Shown: positions 15,293 to 23,614 of the stretch, piece after piece
How the letters are laid out: every line of letters begins with the position of its first letter
How positions within the stretch are numbered: position 1 is the stretch's first letter
Source of the DNA: Gemmatimonadota bacterium
GTDB lineage: Bacteria > Gemmatimonadota > Gemmatimonadetes > Longimicrobiales > Gaopeijiaceae
DNA length: 64,000 nucleotides
Direction of reading: 5' to 3'
Assembly (NCBI GenBank): GCA_028875075.1
Contig: JAPPGF010000006.1
Coordinates: forward strand, 1 to 64,000
Made by a program: the position numbers and the translations under genes
The notes under the pieces: generated by a model
Databases searched by the model: none
Seen by the model: only the letters and a program-made list of their open reading frames with translations
What the model was told of the DNA's origin: nothing

Positions 15293-15913
15293 ATGAGGTT
15301 CCTACGCACCCTCGCACTCGCCGCCGTCGTTGGCTCGCTCGTTCCCGCGTCCGTCGACGCTCAGAACCGTCCGATGAGTCCCCGGGGCGAGGCGGCGACC
15401 CAGGTCGACGGGATGATCGACGCCGACGGCCAGTACCAGGGCGGAAGCTGGATCATCGTTGACTACGGCCGCCCGATCATGCGTGGCCGGGACCTTTTCG
15501 GATCCGGGGCCGAGTACGGACAGGCCTTCCTCCAGGGCGCGCCCGTGTGGAGGGTCGGGGCCAACCAGTCGACCCGCTTCATGACCGAGGTCGATCTGAT
15601 GTTCGGGGACCAACGCCTGCCGGCAGGCGAGTACAGCGTCTTCGCCGAGCTCGCCGAGGGTGAGTGGACGCTCATCTTCGCGGACTGGGGCGTGAAGCAG
15701 AACTTCCGCGAGGAGACGCCCAACGCGCTCTGGGGCGCGTATGGTTACACGCCCGACCGCGACGTGCTGAGAACGACGATGTCGGTGATGACGGACCCCA
15801 CGACGATTGATCAGCTCACGATCGCCTTCGCGAACATGACGCAGCAGGGTGGCGACTTCATGATCTTCTGGGACGATCAGGTGGCGAGCGCTTCGTTCAG
15901 GGTGGCCGGGTAG
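15293..15913 (+). CDS. Exported DUF2911 protein
   Basis: 206 residues from ATG 15293 behind TAGGAGACAGCC. Signal peptide: MRFLRTLALAAVVGSLVPASVDA, cut before QNRP. The mature part matches DUF2911: SPRGEAATQVDG near the start, IIVDYGRPIMRGRDLFG, WRVGANQSTRF, the block LPAGEYSVFAEL, WTLIFADWGVKQN and a C-terminal QLTIAF. The domain is common in Bacteroidota and Gemmatimonadota periplasmic proteins; its function is unknown. It is not in an operon. Confidence 0.88.
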   Translation: MRFLRTLALAAVVGSLVPASVDAQNRPMSPRGEAATQVDGMIDADGQYQGGSWIIVDYGRPIMRGRDLFGSGAEYGQAFLQGAPVWRVGANQSTRFMTEVDLMFGDQRLPAGEYSVFAELAEGEWTLIFADWGVKQNFREETPNALWGAYGYTPDRDVLRTTMSVMTDPTTIDQLTIAFANMTQQGGDFMIFWDDQVASASFRVAG

Positions 15914-16381
15914 TCCCTACACGAAGGCCGGTCGGGCCCACTAGGCCAGTCGCGGAGTTCGTCCACGGCCGCCGAGGCGGCCCGCATCGGTGTCCTCACC
16001 GTGTCCTACCGCGCCTCTCGGGATGAATACGCCGACCGGAGCACACCCGCTGTGGAGGCCCGGCTCGGGCCCGACGAGAGGGATGTCATCGCAGCCTCGC
16101 TGCGGAACCTCGTCGACGATGTCGGATGCTGCTTGGTGATCACGACCAAGCCCCGGGTTGTCCTCCAGTCGGTGCGTCTGATGCTGTCCTCAGGTGATTG
16201 CGTCCCTAGGCCGCCCGCAGACACTGGCACGGCAGCACGGGGAAGGGAGCCGATGAAGATCCGGATGGCTCGGAGGCAGGTCGGCTGCCAAGTTGTGTTC
16301 GCACATCCGGGACGTGCAGGCGCCCTTGTCGTTCAGTAGGGAACATCGCCCGCCACCCTCCGATCGGGTGCGGAACACAGA
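15914..16381. other. Intergenic with a mogA remnant
   Basis: About 470 bases. Only the MogA-like fragment listed separately is recognisable. 16150-16381 shows no coding pattern I can defend. Confidence 0.5.
15974..16147 (+). pseudogene. Remnant of molybdopterin adenylyltransferase (mogA/moaB family)
   Basis: The frame reads EAARIGVLTVSYRASRDEYA, then DRSTPAVEARLGPDERDVIA, then ASLRNLVDDVGCCLVITT. This is the N-terminal half of a MogA-type protein (IGVLTVSDRAS..EYEDRSGPA...GCCLVxTTGGTG). The Asp of SDR is Tyr, about 15-20 residues between EA and LGPDER are missing, and the nucleotide-binding GGTGPAPRD is lost at the 3' end. It is clearly inactive. Confidence 0.7.
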
Positions 16382-16882
16382 TTGAAGACCCAAGAACGGA
16401 TCCTCTACCGCGAGCGCACACGCTGGGCGCCGTGGCTGGATCTCTTCTACGGCGCGACCGTCGTGTGGGCCGCTTACTCCGTGTTGGCCGCCTCGGGCGG
16501 CAGCTCCATCTTCCGCACGACCATGGCCGTGGCCATCCTCGCTGGGGGGTGGGGCCTCCGCGCGGTCCTGGGCGGACTGACTGTGCGGGTCGAGGAGACC
16601 CGCATCGTGATGCACCTCGGATCGGTGGAGGTCCTGCGCAAGACAGTGCCCTTGGACGGCATCGTCTCGCTCGAGAGCGTGCGCTACCGGCCGCTGAGGG
16701 AGTTCGGCGGCTGGGGGGTGAGGGGCTGGGGAAAGAAGCAGGCTTGGACGGCCCGCGGGGATCGCGCGGTCGTGATCGGGCTCGGGGAGGGCCGGCGGCT
16801 CTATGTGGGGAGCGACCACCCCGAGCGCCTCGAGGACGCCATACGCGGGGCCCTCGCCGACCGGGAGAGCCGTCGCGACTGA
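16382..16882 (+). CDS. Membrane protein with a bPH-like C-terminal domain
   Basis: 166 residues from TTG 16382 (MKTQERILYRERTRWAPWLD). Two membrane segments, about 22-40 (FYGATVVWAAYSVLAA) and 47-68 (TTMAVAILAGGWGLRAVLGG), are followed by a cytosolic beta-rich domain: LTVRVEETRIVMHLG, then SVRYRPLREFGGWGVRG, AVVIGLGEGRRLYVGSDHPE and a final helix LEDAIRGALAD. The pattern GWGVRG...G..V.I.L..GRRL.VGS.P..L is that of bacterial PH-like membrane proteins of unknown role. No better start was found; the TTG lacks a strong ribosome site. Confidence 0.7.
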   Translation: MKTQERILYRERTRWAPWLDLFYGATVVWAAYSVLAASGGSSIFRTTMAVAILAGGWGLRAVLGGLTVRVEETRIVMHLGSVEVLRKTVPLDGIVSLESVRYRPLREFGGWGVRGWGKKQAWTARGDRAVVIGLGEGRRLYVGSDHPERLEDAIRGALADRESRRD

Positions 16883-16904
16883 CGCTCGCCCGCCTGTCGC
16901 GGAC

Positions 16905-18167
16905 CTAGCCGCCCGCGGGTTCCAGGCGGGCGATCATGCCGGGGCTGTCGAACACCAGATAGATGAGGCCGTCGGGGCCCTGGCGCACGTCGCGGATGCG
17001 TCCCATGCCGCGGACCAGCGTCTCCTCGCCTGTTACGGTGCGTCCCTCCAGGCTGAGGCGCGCCAGCTGTTGGCCGGCCAGCCCGCCCACGAACATCGAG
17101 CCGCGCCACTCCTCGAAGCGGTCGCCCGTGTAGACCAAGAGTCCGGAGGGGGCGATCGAGGGCACCCAGTAGTGCACGGGCGGCTCCATCCCCTCGCGGT
17201 TCGTGTCCACGTGGATCCGAGTCCCGCTGCCGTAGTTGACGCCGTGGCCCACGACCGGCCAACCGTAGTTGCGGCCCGGCAGGATCAGGTTGACCTCGTC
17301 GCCGCCCTGCGGGCCGTGCTCGTTCAGCCAGAGGTCGCCGGTCTCGGGATGGAAGGCCAGGCCCTGCGGGTTACGATGGCCGTAGCTGTAGATGTCCGCG
17401 AGCGCACCGTCCCTGCCCACGAACGGGTTGTCGGCCGGTATGCGCCCGTCGTCGTGCAGGCGCACGACCACGCCGTAGTGGGTCGAGAGGTCCTGCGAGG
17501 GGTGTGCCGACAGTTCGGCGAGCCCGCCCCGGGCCGACACCTGCCGGTCCCCGGCGGTGACGTAGAGGTAGCCCTCGGCGTCGAAGGCTAGGCGCGATCC
17601 GTAGTGGTTGCGGCCCGCCGACTGGGCGACCCAGATCTGCTCGAGCCCGACGAGTGCGTCGTCCTGCAGCCGGCCGCGCACGACGCCCGTACTCGCTCCC
17701 CCTCCTTCGCGGGGCCGGGCGTAGCTCAGATAGAGCAGGCGATTCGTCTCGAAGTCGGGGTGCAGGGCCACGTCCAACAGGCCGCCCTGACCCCGCGCCA
17801 CGACCTCGGGCACGCCCTGGACGGCCTCGGCCAGGAGCTCCCCGTCGCGCACGATGCGCAGCCGCCCCGACTGCTCGGTCACGAGCATGTCCCCGTTCGG
17901 GAGCCAGGCGAGGGACCACGGGTTGCTCAGGCCGCGGACCACGGTCACGACCTCGTGGGCGACCTGTCCCGCGGGGCTTTGGGCCGTGGGTTCGGGTTCT
18001 GTCGTTGTCCGGGGGTCGGGCGCCGAAGCGGCCGAGGAGGGGCTGCATGCCGCCGCCAGGAGAACGATCGCCGCAAGGCGGGCGATCTGCCCCCGCCGTG
18101 CCCGGGCGGGCACGAGAGCCGAGGTCCCCGGTCCCGCACCCGCCTGGACTCTAGTCCGTTGTCTCAC
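16905..18167 (-). CDS. PQQ-dependent sugar dehydrogenase-like lipoprotein (GSDH/YliI family)
   Basis: About 420 residues from GTG 18167, with GAGGAA as ribosome site 8 bases before. The signal ends in LAAIVLLAAAC (lipobox), so it is a lipoprotein, with a Thr/Pro-rich linker. The beta-propeller carries family blocks GLSNPWSLAWLPNGDMLVTE, the motif GLLDVALHPDF, YLYVTAGDR, IYSYGHRNPQGLAFHP, LWLNEHGPQGGDEVNLI, NYGWP, and IAPSGLLVYTGD. Known members oxidise aldoses in the periplasm with bound PQQ and calcium. The HxxPQG and EHGP..GDE motifs that line the active site are intact. There are no PQQ biosynthesis genes in the window. Confidence 0.9.
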   Translation of the reverse strand: MRQRTRVQAGAGPGTSALVPARARRGQIARLAAIVLLAAACSPSSAASAPDPRTTTEPEPTAQSPAGQVAHEVVTVVRGLSNPWSLAWLPNGDMLVTEQSGRLRIVRDGELLAEAVQGVPEVVARGQGGLLDVALHPDFETNRLLYLSYARPREGGGASTGVVRGRLQDDALVGLEQIWVAQSAGRNHYGSRLAFDAEGYLYVTAGDRQVSARGGLAELSAHPSQDLSTHYGVVVRLHDDGRIPADNPFVGRDGALADIYSYGHRNPQGLAFHPETGDLWLNEHGPQGGDEVNLILPGRNYGWPVVGHGVNYGSGTRIHVDTNREGMEPPVHYWVPSIAPSGLLVYTGDRFEEWRGSMFVGGLAGQQLARLSLEGRTVTGEETLVRGMGRIRDVRQGPDGLIYLVFDSPGMIARLEPAGG

Positions 18168-18607
18168 CCTTGATTCCTCCGTCCAAGAGCATTCCAGCCC
18201 GCCGGCGGCGGCTCCTCGGGGTCCCGCCTGCGGCGAGCGCCGGGGAGTCCGCGGTCCGGGCTTCGGGCCCGGACGGCCGCACTCCATCAACATACCCAGC
18301 AGGTCCGGTTGCACCATAGCCCCTTGGAGGTGACGGCTTCGCCCGGGACGCCCTGGGTGCGCCCGGGAAGAGACCCCTTCCGGACCGCCCGCTGACGGAG
18401 GCACCGCGCGGGCGGCGGCCGCGGTTGTGTCCACGGGTCTTGCGCAGTTGCGCTGCCTTGAGCCGGCGCGGGCGGGCGCGCACGACCAGCTGCCGGAGGT
18501 GTTACGATGTGTTCGAGGGGGAGAACAGACCGCCTGGCCGTCCGGTGGCGAGCCGGCGCGCTCGCGGTGCGGATGGCGCCGAACCCGAACTCGTAGGGAG
18601 GCCGCAC
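18168..18607. other. Divergent intergenic region
   Basis: About 440 bases between the dehydrogenase and the isoprenylcysteine-methyltransferase-like gene, transcribed away from each other. No gene recognised. It should hold both promoters, but none is clear by eye. Confidence 0.45.
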
Positions 18608-19156
18608 GTGTCCAGCGTTCCGTTCACCGTCGCCGTCGTCATCCTCATGACCCACCTGGCCGGTGCGGTCTGGTCCGTCGCTTTTCCGGACAGGCGCTTG
18701 TGGCCGCCCCCGGGACGTGGATCCTGGCAGTATCTGCTGACATGGGCAGGCTACTGGGCGGTGTTGGCGATCAACGTGGTTCTGCTCGTGACGGACTGGA
18801 ACTCCTGGACATTCCAGAGCCCCCTCCGGTTCGTCGTCGGGGCACCGCTGGCCGTGCTCGGCGGCCTGCTGGCCGGGTGGGGGATACTCAGTGCGGGCTG
18901 GAAGAACACCAGCGGGCTGAGGGGCGGGTTCGTCTCCTCCGGCCCCTACCGCTTCACCCGCAACCCGCAGTACCTGGGTGACATCGCCTGCTTCGTGGGT
19001 GTGAGCGTGATCGCGAACTCCGTGTTGCTGTGGGTCACGCACCTGCTCTTGGCCCTGTGGTTCGTGATCGCGCCGCTGGCCGAGGAGCCGTGGCTGGAGG
19101 AACAGTACGGCGACGCGTACCGGGAGTATCGGAGGCGGGTGCCGCGGTTTCTGTGA
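18608..19156 (+). CDS. Isoprenylcysteine carboxyl methyltransferase / PEMT-like integral membrane protein
   Basis: 182 residues from GTG 18608, placed 6 bases after AGGGAGG. Four to five membrane segments are visible (VPFTVAVVILMTHLAGAVW, LTWAGYWAVLAINVVLLV, FVVGAPLAVLGGLLAGWGIL, ...LLLALWFVIAPLA). The family's C-terminal SAM-binding signature is complete: SSGPYRFTRNPQYLGDI, then the pair EEPWLEEQYGDAYREYRRRVPRFL-like end. Such proteins methylate small lipophilic substrates; the bacterial substrate is generally unknown. Confidence 0.82.
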   Translation: MSSVPFTVAVVILMTHLAGAVWSVAFPDRRLWPPPGRGSWQYLLTWAGYWAVLAINVVLLVTDWNSWTFQSPLRFVVGAPLAVLGGLLAGWGILSAGWKNTSGLRGGFVSSGPYRFTRNPQYLGDIACFVGVSVIANSVLLWVTHLLLALWFVIAPLAEEPWLEEQYGDAYREYRRRVPRFL

Positions 19157-19405
19157 AGCCCCGGGGACGCGTCGCTGCCTCAGCCGCGCGGGCTTTGCGG
19201 CCGGAGGTCGGGCCTCGCGCGGGGCTGTCGAGGAGCGGGACCGCCATTCGGCTCGCAGCGCTCGCAAGACCGTCCGAACGGCACGGGCGTGGTTGACCTC
19301 CCCGCGCTCGGCCACCACGATTCGGGCGAGCGGGACGAACCAGGACCCGGTCCGGTCGCGATGCCCCGCTCCCCCACGCCCTCGCGCCGGGAACAGGCTT
19401 GCCTG
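19157..19405. other. Intergenic
   Basis: About 250 bases. The frame of the next gene stays open upstream, but its translation lacks protein character, so it is treated as leader DNA. Confidence 0.4.
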
Positions 19406-20101
19406 ATGTCTGACACGCCGATGGACGATCGCCGGTTCTCCGATGCCGAGGTCCGTGAAATCCTCAAGCGGGCCGTGGAGAAGTCGACATCCAGGGAGTC
19501 GGGCAAGCGGGTGGGCCTCTCGTTGGCCGACCTGAAGGCCGCAGCTGCGGAGGTGGGGATCGACCCCGACCGACTCGAGGACGCGGCACGCTCCGTGGCC
19601 CTGGAAGGCGGCGCTCGCCGCAACAGGATCCTCGGCACCCCCACGGTGCTCGAATTCGAACGAAAGGTGGCGGGGGAGTTCGACCGGGCCGACACCCCCG
19701 AGATCCTCGCGCTCATCCGAAGGACGATGGGCCAACAGGGCGAGGCCGGAGAGTTCCACGGCTCGCTGGAGTGGAAGTCGAGCGGAGACGCGGGAGAGCG
19801 CTCAGTCATGATCTCCTCGCGCGACGGGACCACGACCATTCGCGGCTCGGCCAACCTGGGCCAGGCGGCGACCGCCGCCTTTGCCGCGGTGGGCGTCGCC
19901 GGATTCGTCGCCTTCCTGATCGCGTTCGTGACGACCCTGAAGGGCGGCAGCCCGGCAGGGCTGATCGCACTCCCGGTGCCGCTGGCTGCGCTCGCCCTGG
20001 TCGGGAGGGGGATCTTCCGGAGGTTCGCGCGCTCCGTGTCCTCGAAGCTTCAGGCCACGGTGGACCAGCTGGCGCGATTGACGAGGGAGTCGGGCGGCTG
20101 A
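19406..20101 (+). CDS. Hypothetical protein with two C-terminal membrane segments
   Basis: 231 residues from ATG 19406. The N-terminus is a helical domain (FSDAEVREILKRAVEKST, GLSLADLKAAAAEVGIDPD) that resembles the short SHOCT-like/helical module found before DUF-type membrane domains in Gemmatimonadota. A beta-rich middle follows (ILGTPTVLEFERKVAGEF ... SVMISSRDGTTTIRG), then two membrane segments (TAAFAAVGVAGFVAFLIAFV and LIALPVPLAALALVGRGIF) and a basic tail. Function unknown. A longer start is possible, but the upstream translation is low-complexity. Confidence 0.72.
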   Translation: MSDTPMDDRRFSDAEVREILKRAVEKSTSRESGKRVGLSLADLKAAAAEVGIDPDRLEDAARSVALEGGARRNRILGTPTVLEFERKVAGEFDRADTPEILALIRRTMGQQGEAGEFHGSLEWKSSGDAGERSVMISSRDGTTTIRGSANLGQAATAAFAAVGVAGFVAFLIAFVTTLKGGSPAGLIALPVPLAALALVGRGIFRRFARSVSSKLQATVDQLARLTRESGG

Positions 20102-20439
20102 GAGGCCGGCGTCCGAGCGGTCGGCAGCTGGGCTCCCGCCCCGGTCAGGCCCCGGCGCCTGGGAGGCCCATTGCACACACGATTCGAGCTGCTTCCACGA
20201 CCGATTGCGACATGATCGACCGTGGCGGACGACCGGAAACGGGCCGCCTCTCGCAGTCCGGCTTCACGCCTGCGACTCGAGTGGCGCGGGGCAGGGGAGC
20301 CGCTCTGCCCGGGGAGCGTCCGGCGGTGAGCGGACCGAGCTTGGGAGCTCGGGAGGCAGTCGATCGCGACCGGGGCCCCTGCGACCGACGCTCTCCCGGC
20401 GCGCACGGCGGCACGCCCCCCACGGGGCGCATCTAGGCC
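20102..20439. other. Intergenic, nothing recognised
   Basis: About 340 bases between the hypothetical membrane protein and the HmuY-like gene. Open frames are high-G+C noise. No repeats, tRNA or clear hairpin seen. Confidence 0.4.
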
Positions 20440-21051
20440 TTGCGGATCTCGCCGACGCGCGCCCAGGTCATGATCGCCGCCCTCGCGCTGGCGGCCGTGG
20501 CCCTGGTCGTGCTATCGCTCCGGAGTCCCGAGCTCCCGGTATTCCCGCCGAGCCCGATCCTCGACGCCGACGCGGACCGCGGAGGCGGGAACTCGTCCGG
20601 GGCGCAGCTCCTGACGGTCGACGCGTCCGATCCCCAATCCTGGCGTCACATCGACCTGGAGCGCGGCACGGTGGTGGAGGCGCCCGGACCGGACGGCTGG
20701 GACCTGGCCTTCCGCCGCTTCGAGGTGCGCGTGAACGGCGGGGCGGGAGGGCAGGCGGGGGCGGGGGTCCTCGCCCTTGGCGACGTCGCCCTCGATTCGG
20801 TGCGGAGCGTTCCTGCCTCGGGCTACGTCGGCATGAGCGCACGAGGCCGTGACACGACCCACGCGCTCCTGGACGAGTGGTACTCGTATTCGTTCACGAG
20901 CCATGTGCTCCGTCCGGCGGCGCGCGTGTACGCGGTGCGCACGGCGCGAGGGCTCCACGCCGCCCTGGAGTTCGTGAGCTACTACTGCCCGGGCGCGCAA
21001 CCGGGGTGTGTGACCGTGCGCTACCGCTTCGTCGATCCGAGCGAGTCCTGA
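20440..21051 (+). CDS. HmuY-like membrane-anchored protein
   Basis: 203 residues from TTG 20440; ATG 20470 gives a protein 10 residues shorter and is equally possible. One N-terminal membrane segment (VMIAALALAAVALVVLSL) anchors it; there is no lipobox. The outer domain has HmuY-family hallmarks: GWDLAFRRFEVRVNGG, DEWYSYSFTSHVLRP, YAVRTARGLHAALEFVSYYC and VTVRYRF at the end. HmuY binds haem in Porphyromonas; haem ligands cannot be confirmed here. It is convergent with the Big2/HExxH lipoprotein. Confidence 0.8.
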   Translation: MRISPTRAQVMIAALALAAVALVVLSLRSPELPVFPPSPILDADADRGGGNSSGAQLLTVDASDPQSWRHIDLERGTVVEAPGPDGWDLAFRRFEVRVNGGAGGQAGAGVLALGDVALDSVRSVPASGYVGMSARGRDTTHALLDEWYSYSFTSHVLRPAARVYAVRTARGLHAALEFVSYYCPGAQPGCVTVRYRFVDPSES

Positions 21052-21061
21052 GGCACGCTCC

Positions 21062-23032
21062 TCAGCGGAGCCGGACGATGACCACGCGCGCTTCGTCCCC
21101 CACGTCGACCTCGATCCGCACGCCCGTGCCCGTGCCATTCGACACGAACTCATGGATGCGGAGCCCGGCGCTGCCGATCGGACCCGACCAGACGTTCGTC
21201 TGGAACGGCACGCTCGGACTCTCCGGCGTGCCGGTGACGGGATAGGGATAGCGGCCCGGCACCGGATCGCCGAACGGCGCGAGCGTCGCGCTCGAGAAAT
21301 CGTACGTCGTGAACCCCCGCTCGGCAGGGGGGGCGCCCGTGCCGTTGAGCATCACGGCGGCCGCGTACTCCACGAGCAGTTCCTCGAACGTCTTTCCCGT
21401 GAGCGCGGGCAGGCCGGGGAGGCCCGAGGGCGTCGCCGAGGAGGTGTGCCGGAGGAAGAAGGAGGCGTCGGCGTTCGGCTCCGACGCGGCCGCGCCGTGC
21501 GCGTCCCCCAGGAAGCGCAGGAAGTGCCAACCGGAGCCGTATATCGAGTACGGCGAGGACACGTCGGTCCTGGGGTAGACGAGCGCGTGGGGCTGCGTCG
21601 AGAGGTAGTTGCGCGTGTTTCGCAGCTTGATCGCGACGCCCGTGTTCTCGGGCGTGATCACGCCTTCGAAGGATTCGGCCGTCACCATCGCGGTCTCGGA
21701 CGGGCCGCCCGCGGCCGCCCAGGCGCGCCGCGACGCCTTCTCTGCGGCGATTTCCGCGCCGCCCTCCTCCATCCAGCTCGGCGGCAGCGTGAACGTTCCG
21801 TTCGTCAGGCGCTGGTTGAAGGAGACGATGTGCTTGACCTCGTGGACGAGCGTTTCCAGCGCCTGATAGTCGTCTTCCTCCATCTGCCGGAACATTTCGA
21901 CGTTGAAGTAGATGAGCTCCATTTCGTTGGATGCCGAGCAGTTGGCCTTGTCCAGCAGATCGCCGCCCCACACGAACGCGGCGGTCTTGCCGGTGACCGC
22001 GGGAGTCACGAGCACCAGGGCGTGCCCGTTGCCGTCCCGGTCCGGGACGGGCCCGAACGCCGATTCGATGACCGGACGCCCGTGCGTCTCGTAGAAATCC
22101 AGAGCCTGCTTGGCCTGCGCCTGTGTCACGCGGCTGGGCGTCTGAGCCTGCGCGCTGTCCTGGTAGAGCGCGATGTGTTCGCTCTCGGCGATCAGCAGCC
22201 CGGTGACCGTGGGTTGGGTGGCTGAGCAGCTGGTCTGTGACGTCGACCGGCTAAGGAAGCGGAGCTTGGGCGGTGAGAGGGCGAGCTGGCGAGCCTCCGA
22301 CTCGCCCCGCACCCGTGGCGGCTGGGGCGGAAGCGGACCCAGGGTCCGCAGGAGGCGGGCCTCGGCCTCGCGCACGCGCAAATGCGCGGCCGCGGTGGCG
22401 CGCGCCGTCTCGGCGGCACGGGCGAGCAGCGCCATGGCCTCTTCGCCGAACGGGGCTCGTGGCGCCGCCTGCGCCGAGAGCGTCACGGGCGGCGATGGCA
22501 GAACGCCGTCGGCCCGCATCTGGAGCGTGGCCGAGCGGGTGCTCCCGTCCTCCGTGGTCGAGAGCCGGACGACCGCGACACGGTACCGGTCGCCGAAGCT
22601 CCCCGAGGGCACGAAGAGCGGACAGCCCGGGCGCGCCACGTGCGCCTGTCCGGGAGCGAGCGACACCTCCGTGCCTGAGGCGCATACCGTGACCGCCACC
22701 TCGGTGCGCACCGCATCCGCGGTCACGGTTATGGTGGCGCTCCCGTCCCCTATCGCCGTGACGAGGCCGCGCTCATCGACGCTGGCGACGGCGGGGGCGG
22801 AGCTCCTCCAGCTGACGGCTGCGCCCTGCACGCCTGCCCCCTCGGCGTCCGCGAGCCGAACGTTCAGTTGCTCCGTCGCACCCAGGCTCGTGAGGACGAC
22901 CTCGGTCGGGGTGACCTCGATCGTGGCGACCATGGTGGGAGCGACGGGGGGAGGGGGACCCGTACCGTCCTGGCAGCCGGCCCAAGCTGCGGGCAGGACG
23001 AGGGGCAGGACGTGACGAAGCAGCTTCCCCAC
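21062..23032 (-). CDS. Big2-domain lipoprotein with gluzincin-like HExxH site
   Basis: About 656 residues from GTG 23032, which places a lipoprotein signal at the N-terminus (LLRHVLPLVLPAAWAGC); the frame stays open to ATG 23197, but that extra part is not protein-like. An Ig-like Big2 domain follows (IEVTPTEVVLTSLGATEQL ... SWRSSAPAVASVDERGLVTA, then GDGSATITVTA). The C-terminal half has a zinc-protease site: TLVHEVKHIVSF, then SWMEEGGAEIAAE as candidate third ligand. A long helical region precedes it. Similar surface or periplasmic lipoproteins are frequent in Gemmatimonadota (from memory). Substrate unknown. Confidence 0.78.
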   Translation of the reverse strand: MGKLLRHVLPLVLPAAWAGCQDGTGPPPPVAPTMVATIEVTPTEVVLTSLGATEQLNVRLADAEGAGVQGAAVSWRSSAPAVASVDERGLVTAIGDGSATITVTADAVRTEVAVTVCASGTEVSLAPGQAHVARPGCPLFVPSGSFGDRYRVAVVRLSTTEDGSTRSATLQMRADGVLPSPPVTLSAQAAPRAPFGEEAMALLARAAETARATAAAHLRVREAEARLLRTLGPLPPQPPRVRGESEARQLALSPPKLRFLSRSTSQTSCSATQPTVTGLLIAESEHIALYQDSAQAQTPSRVTQAQAKQALDFYETHGRPVIESAFGPVPDRDGNGHALVLVTPAVTGKTAAFVWGGDLLDKANCSASNEMELIYFNVEMFRQMEEDDYQALETLVHEVKHIVSFNQRLTNGTFTLPPSWMEEGGAEIAAEKASRRAWAAAGGPSETAMVTAESFEGVITPENTGVAIKLRNTRNYLSTQPHALVYPRTDVSSPYSIYGSGWHFLRFLGDAHGAAASEPNADASFFLRHTSSATPSGLPGLPALTGKTFEELLVEYAAAVMLNGTGAPPAERGFTTYDFSSATLAPFGDPVPGRYPYPVTGTPESPSVPFQTNVWSGPIGSAGLRIHEFVSNGTGTGVRIEVDVGDEARVVIVRLR

Positions 23033-23614
23033 GCGGCGCGCGGGCAGTGTCGGGAGCGTGCCCCGGGCGGAACCGGAGCGACCAGGTCGGTGTCTCCAGG
23101 GCCCGCCGGAGGCGCACCCGTCGCGACCGGTACGGGATTCGGTAGGTCGCCCGCCCGCGCTAACTAAAGTGTCACATGATATACATTTATATAACATAAT
23201 GTTGTACAGTGTTTTATGAGTCTTTTTCCGAACCCCATGTGCGTCTGGCTCGGGGCGATCGCTCGAACACCTTCGCCACCAACGTACACCCTGCCGGCCA
23301 AGAGGGGTCAGTCGCTAGACTCCGAATGGAGATCCGCTCAGGCTCGGCGGTTTCCCGCTCGTCCCGCTCAACGACCCGGGCGCGGTAACGGGTGTCAGGT
23401 CCAAGCCGTAGGAGTGGACTTGGCGCACGCGGCATCGCGGGTCGGAAGTATGGACAGGCTCGCTGTTGACCGGAAGCAAGAACACGGCGGCAGAACACGC
23501 GCCGGACTTCTCCGTCTGTGGGTATGGAGATTCCAACCCTGAAATCTCTTCCAGGACAGGGGGATGCATCGGGGGAGCCGGTATCGTCTCCCATAGATAA
23601 CACACGTATCGTCA
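23033..23614. other. Divergent regulatory region with an A+T-rich island
   Basis: About 580 bases between the lipoprotein (minus) and the MFS gene (plus). Positions 23160-23220 are strikingly A+T-rich for this genome and hold TATATAA-like boxes on both strands and the palindrome AACATAATGTT (23193-23203). This is the likely promoter area of the lipoprotein gene. No coding recognised in 23221-23614. Confidence 0.5.

Noticed and set aside
15075-15296. 73-codon plus-strand frame before the DUF2911 gene
   Set aside because: No known family and its end overlaps the DUF2911 start. Kept only as a remark on the intergenic region.
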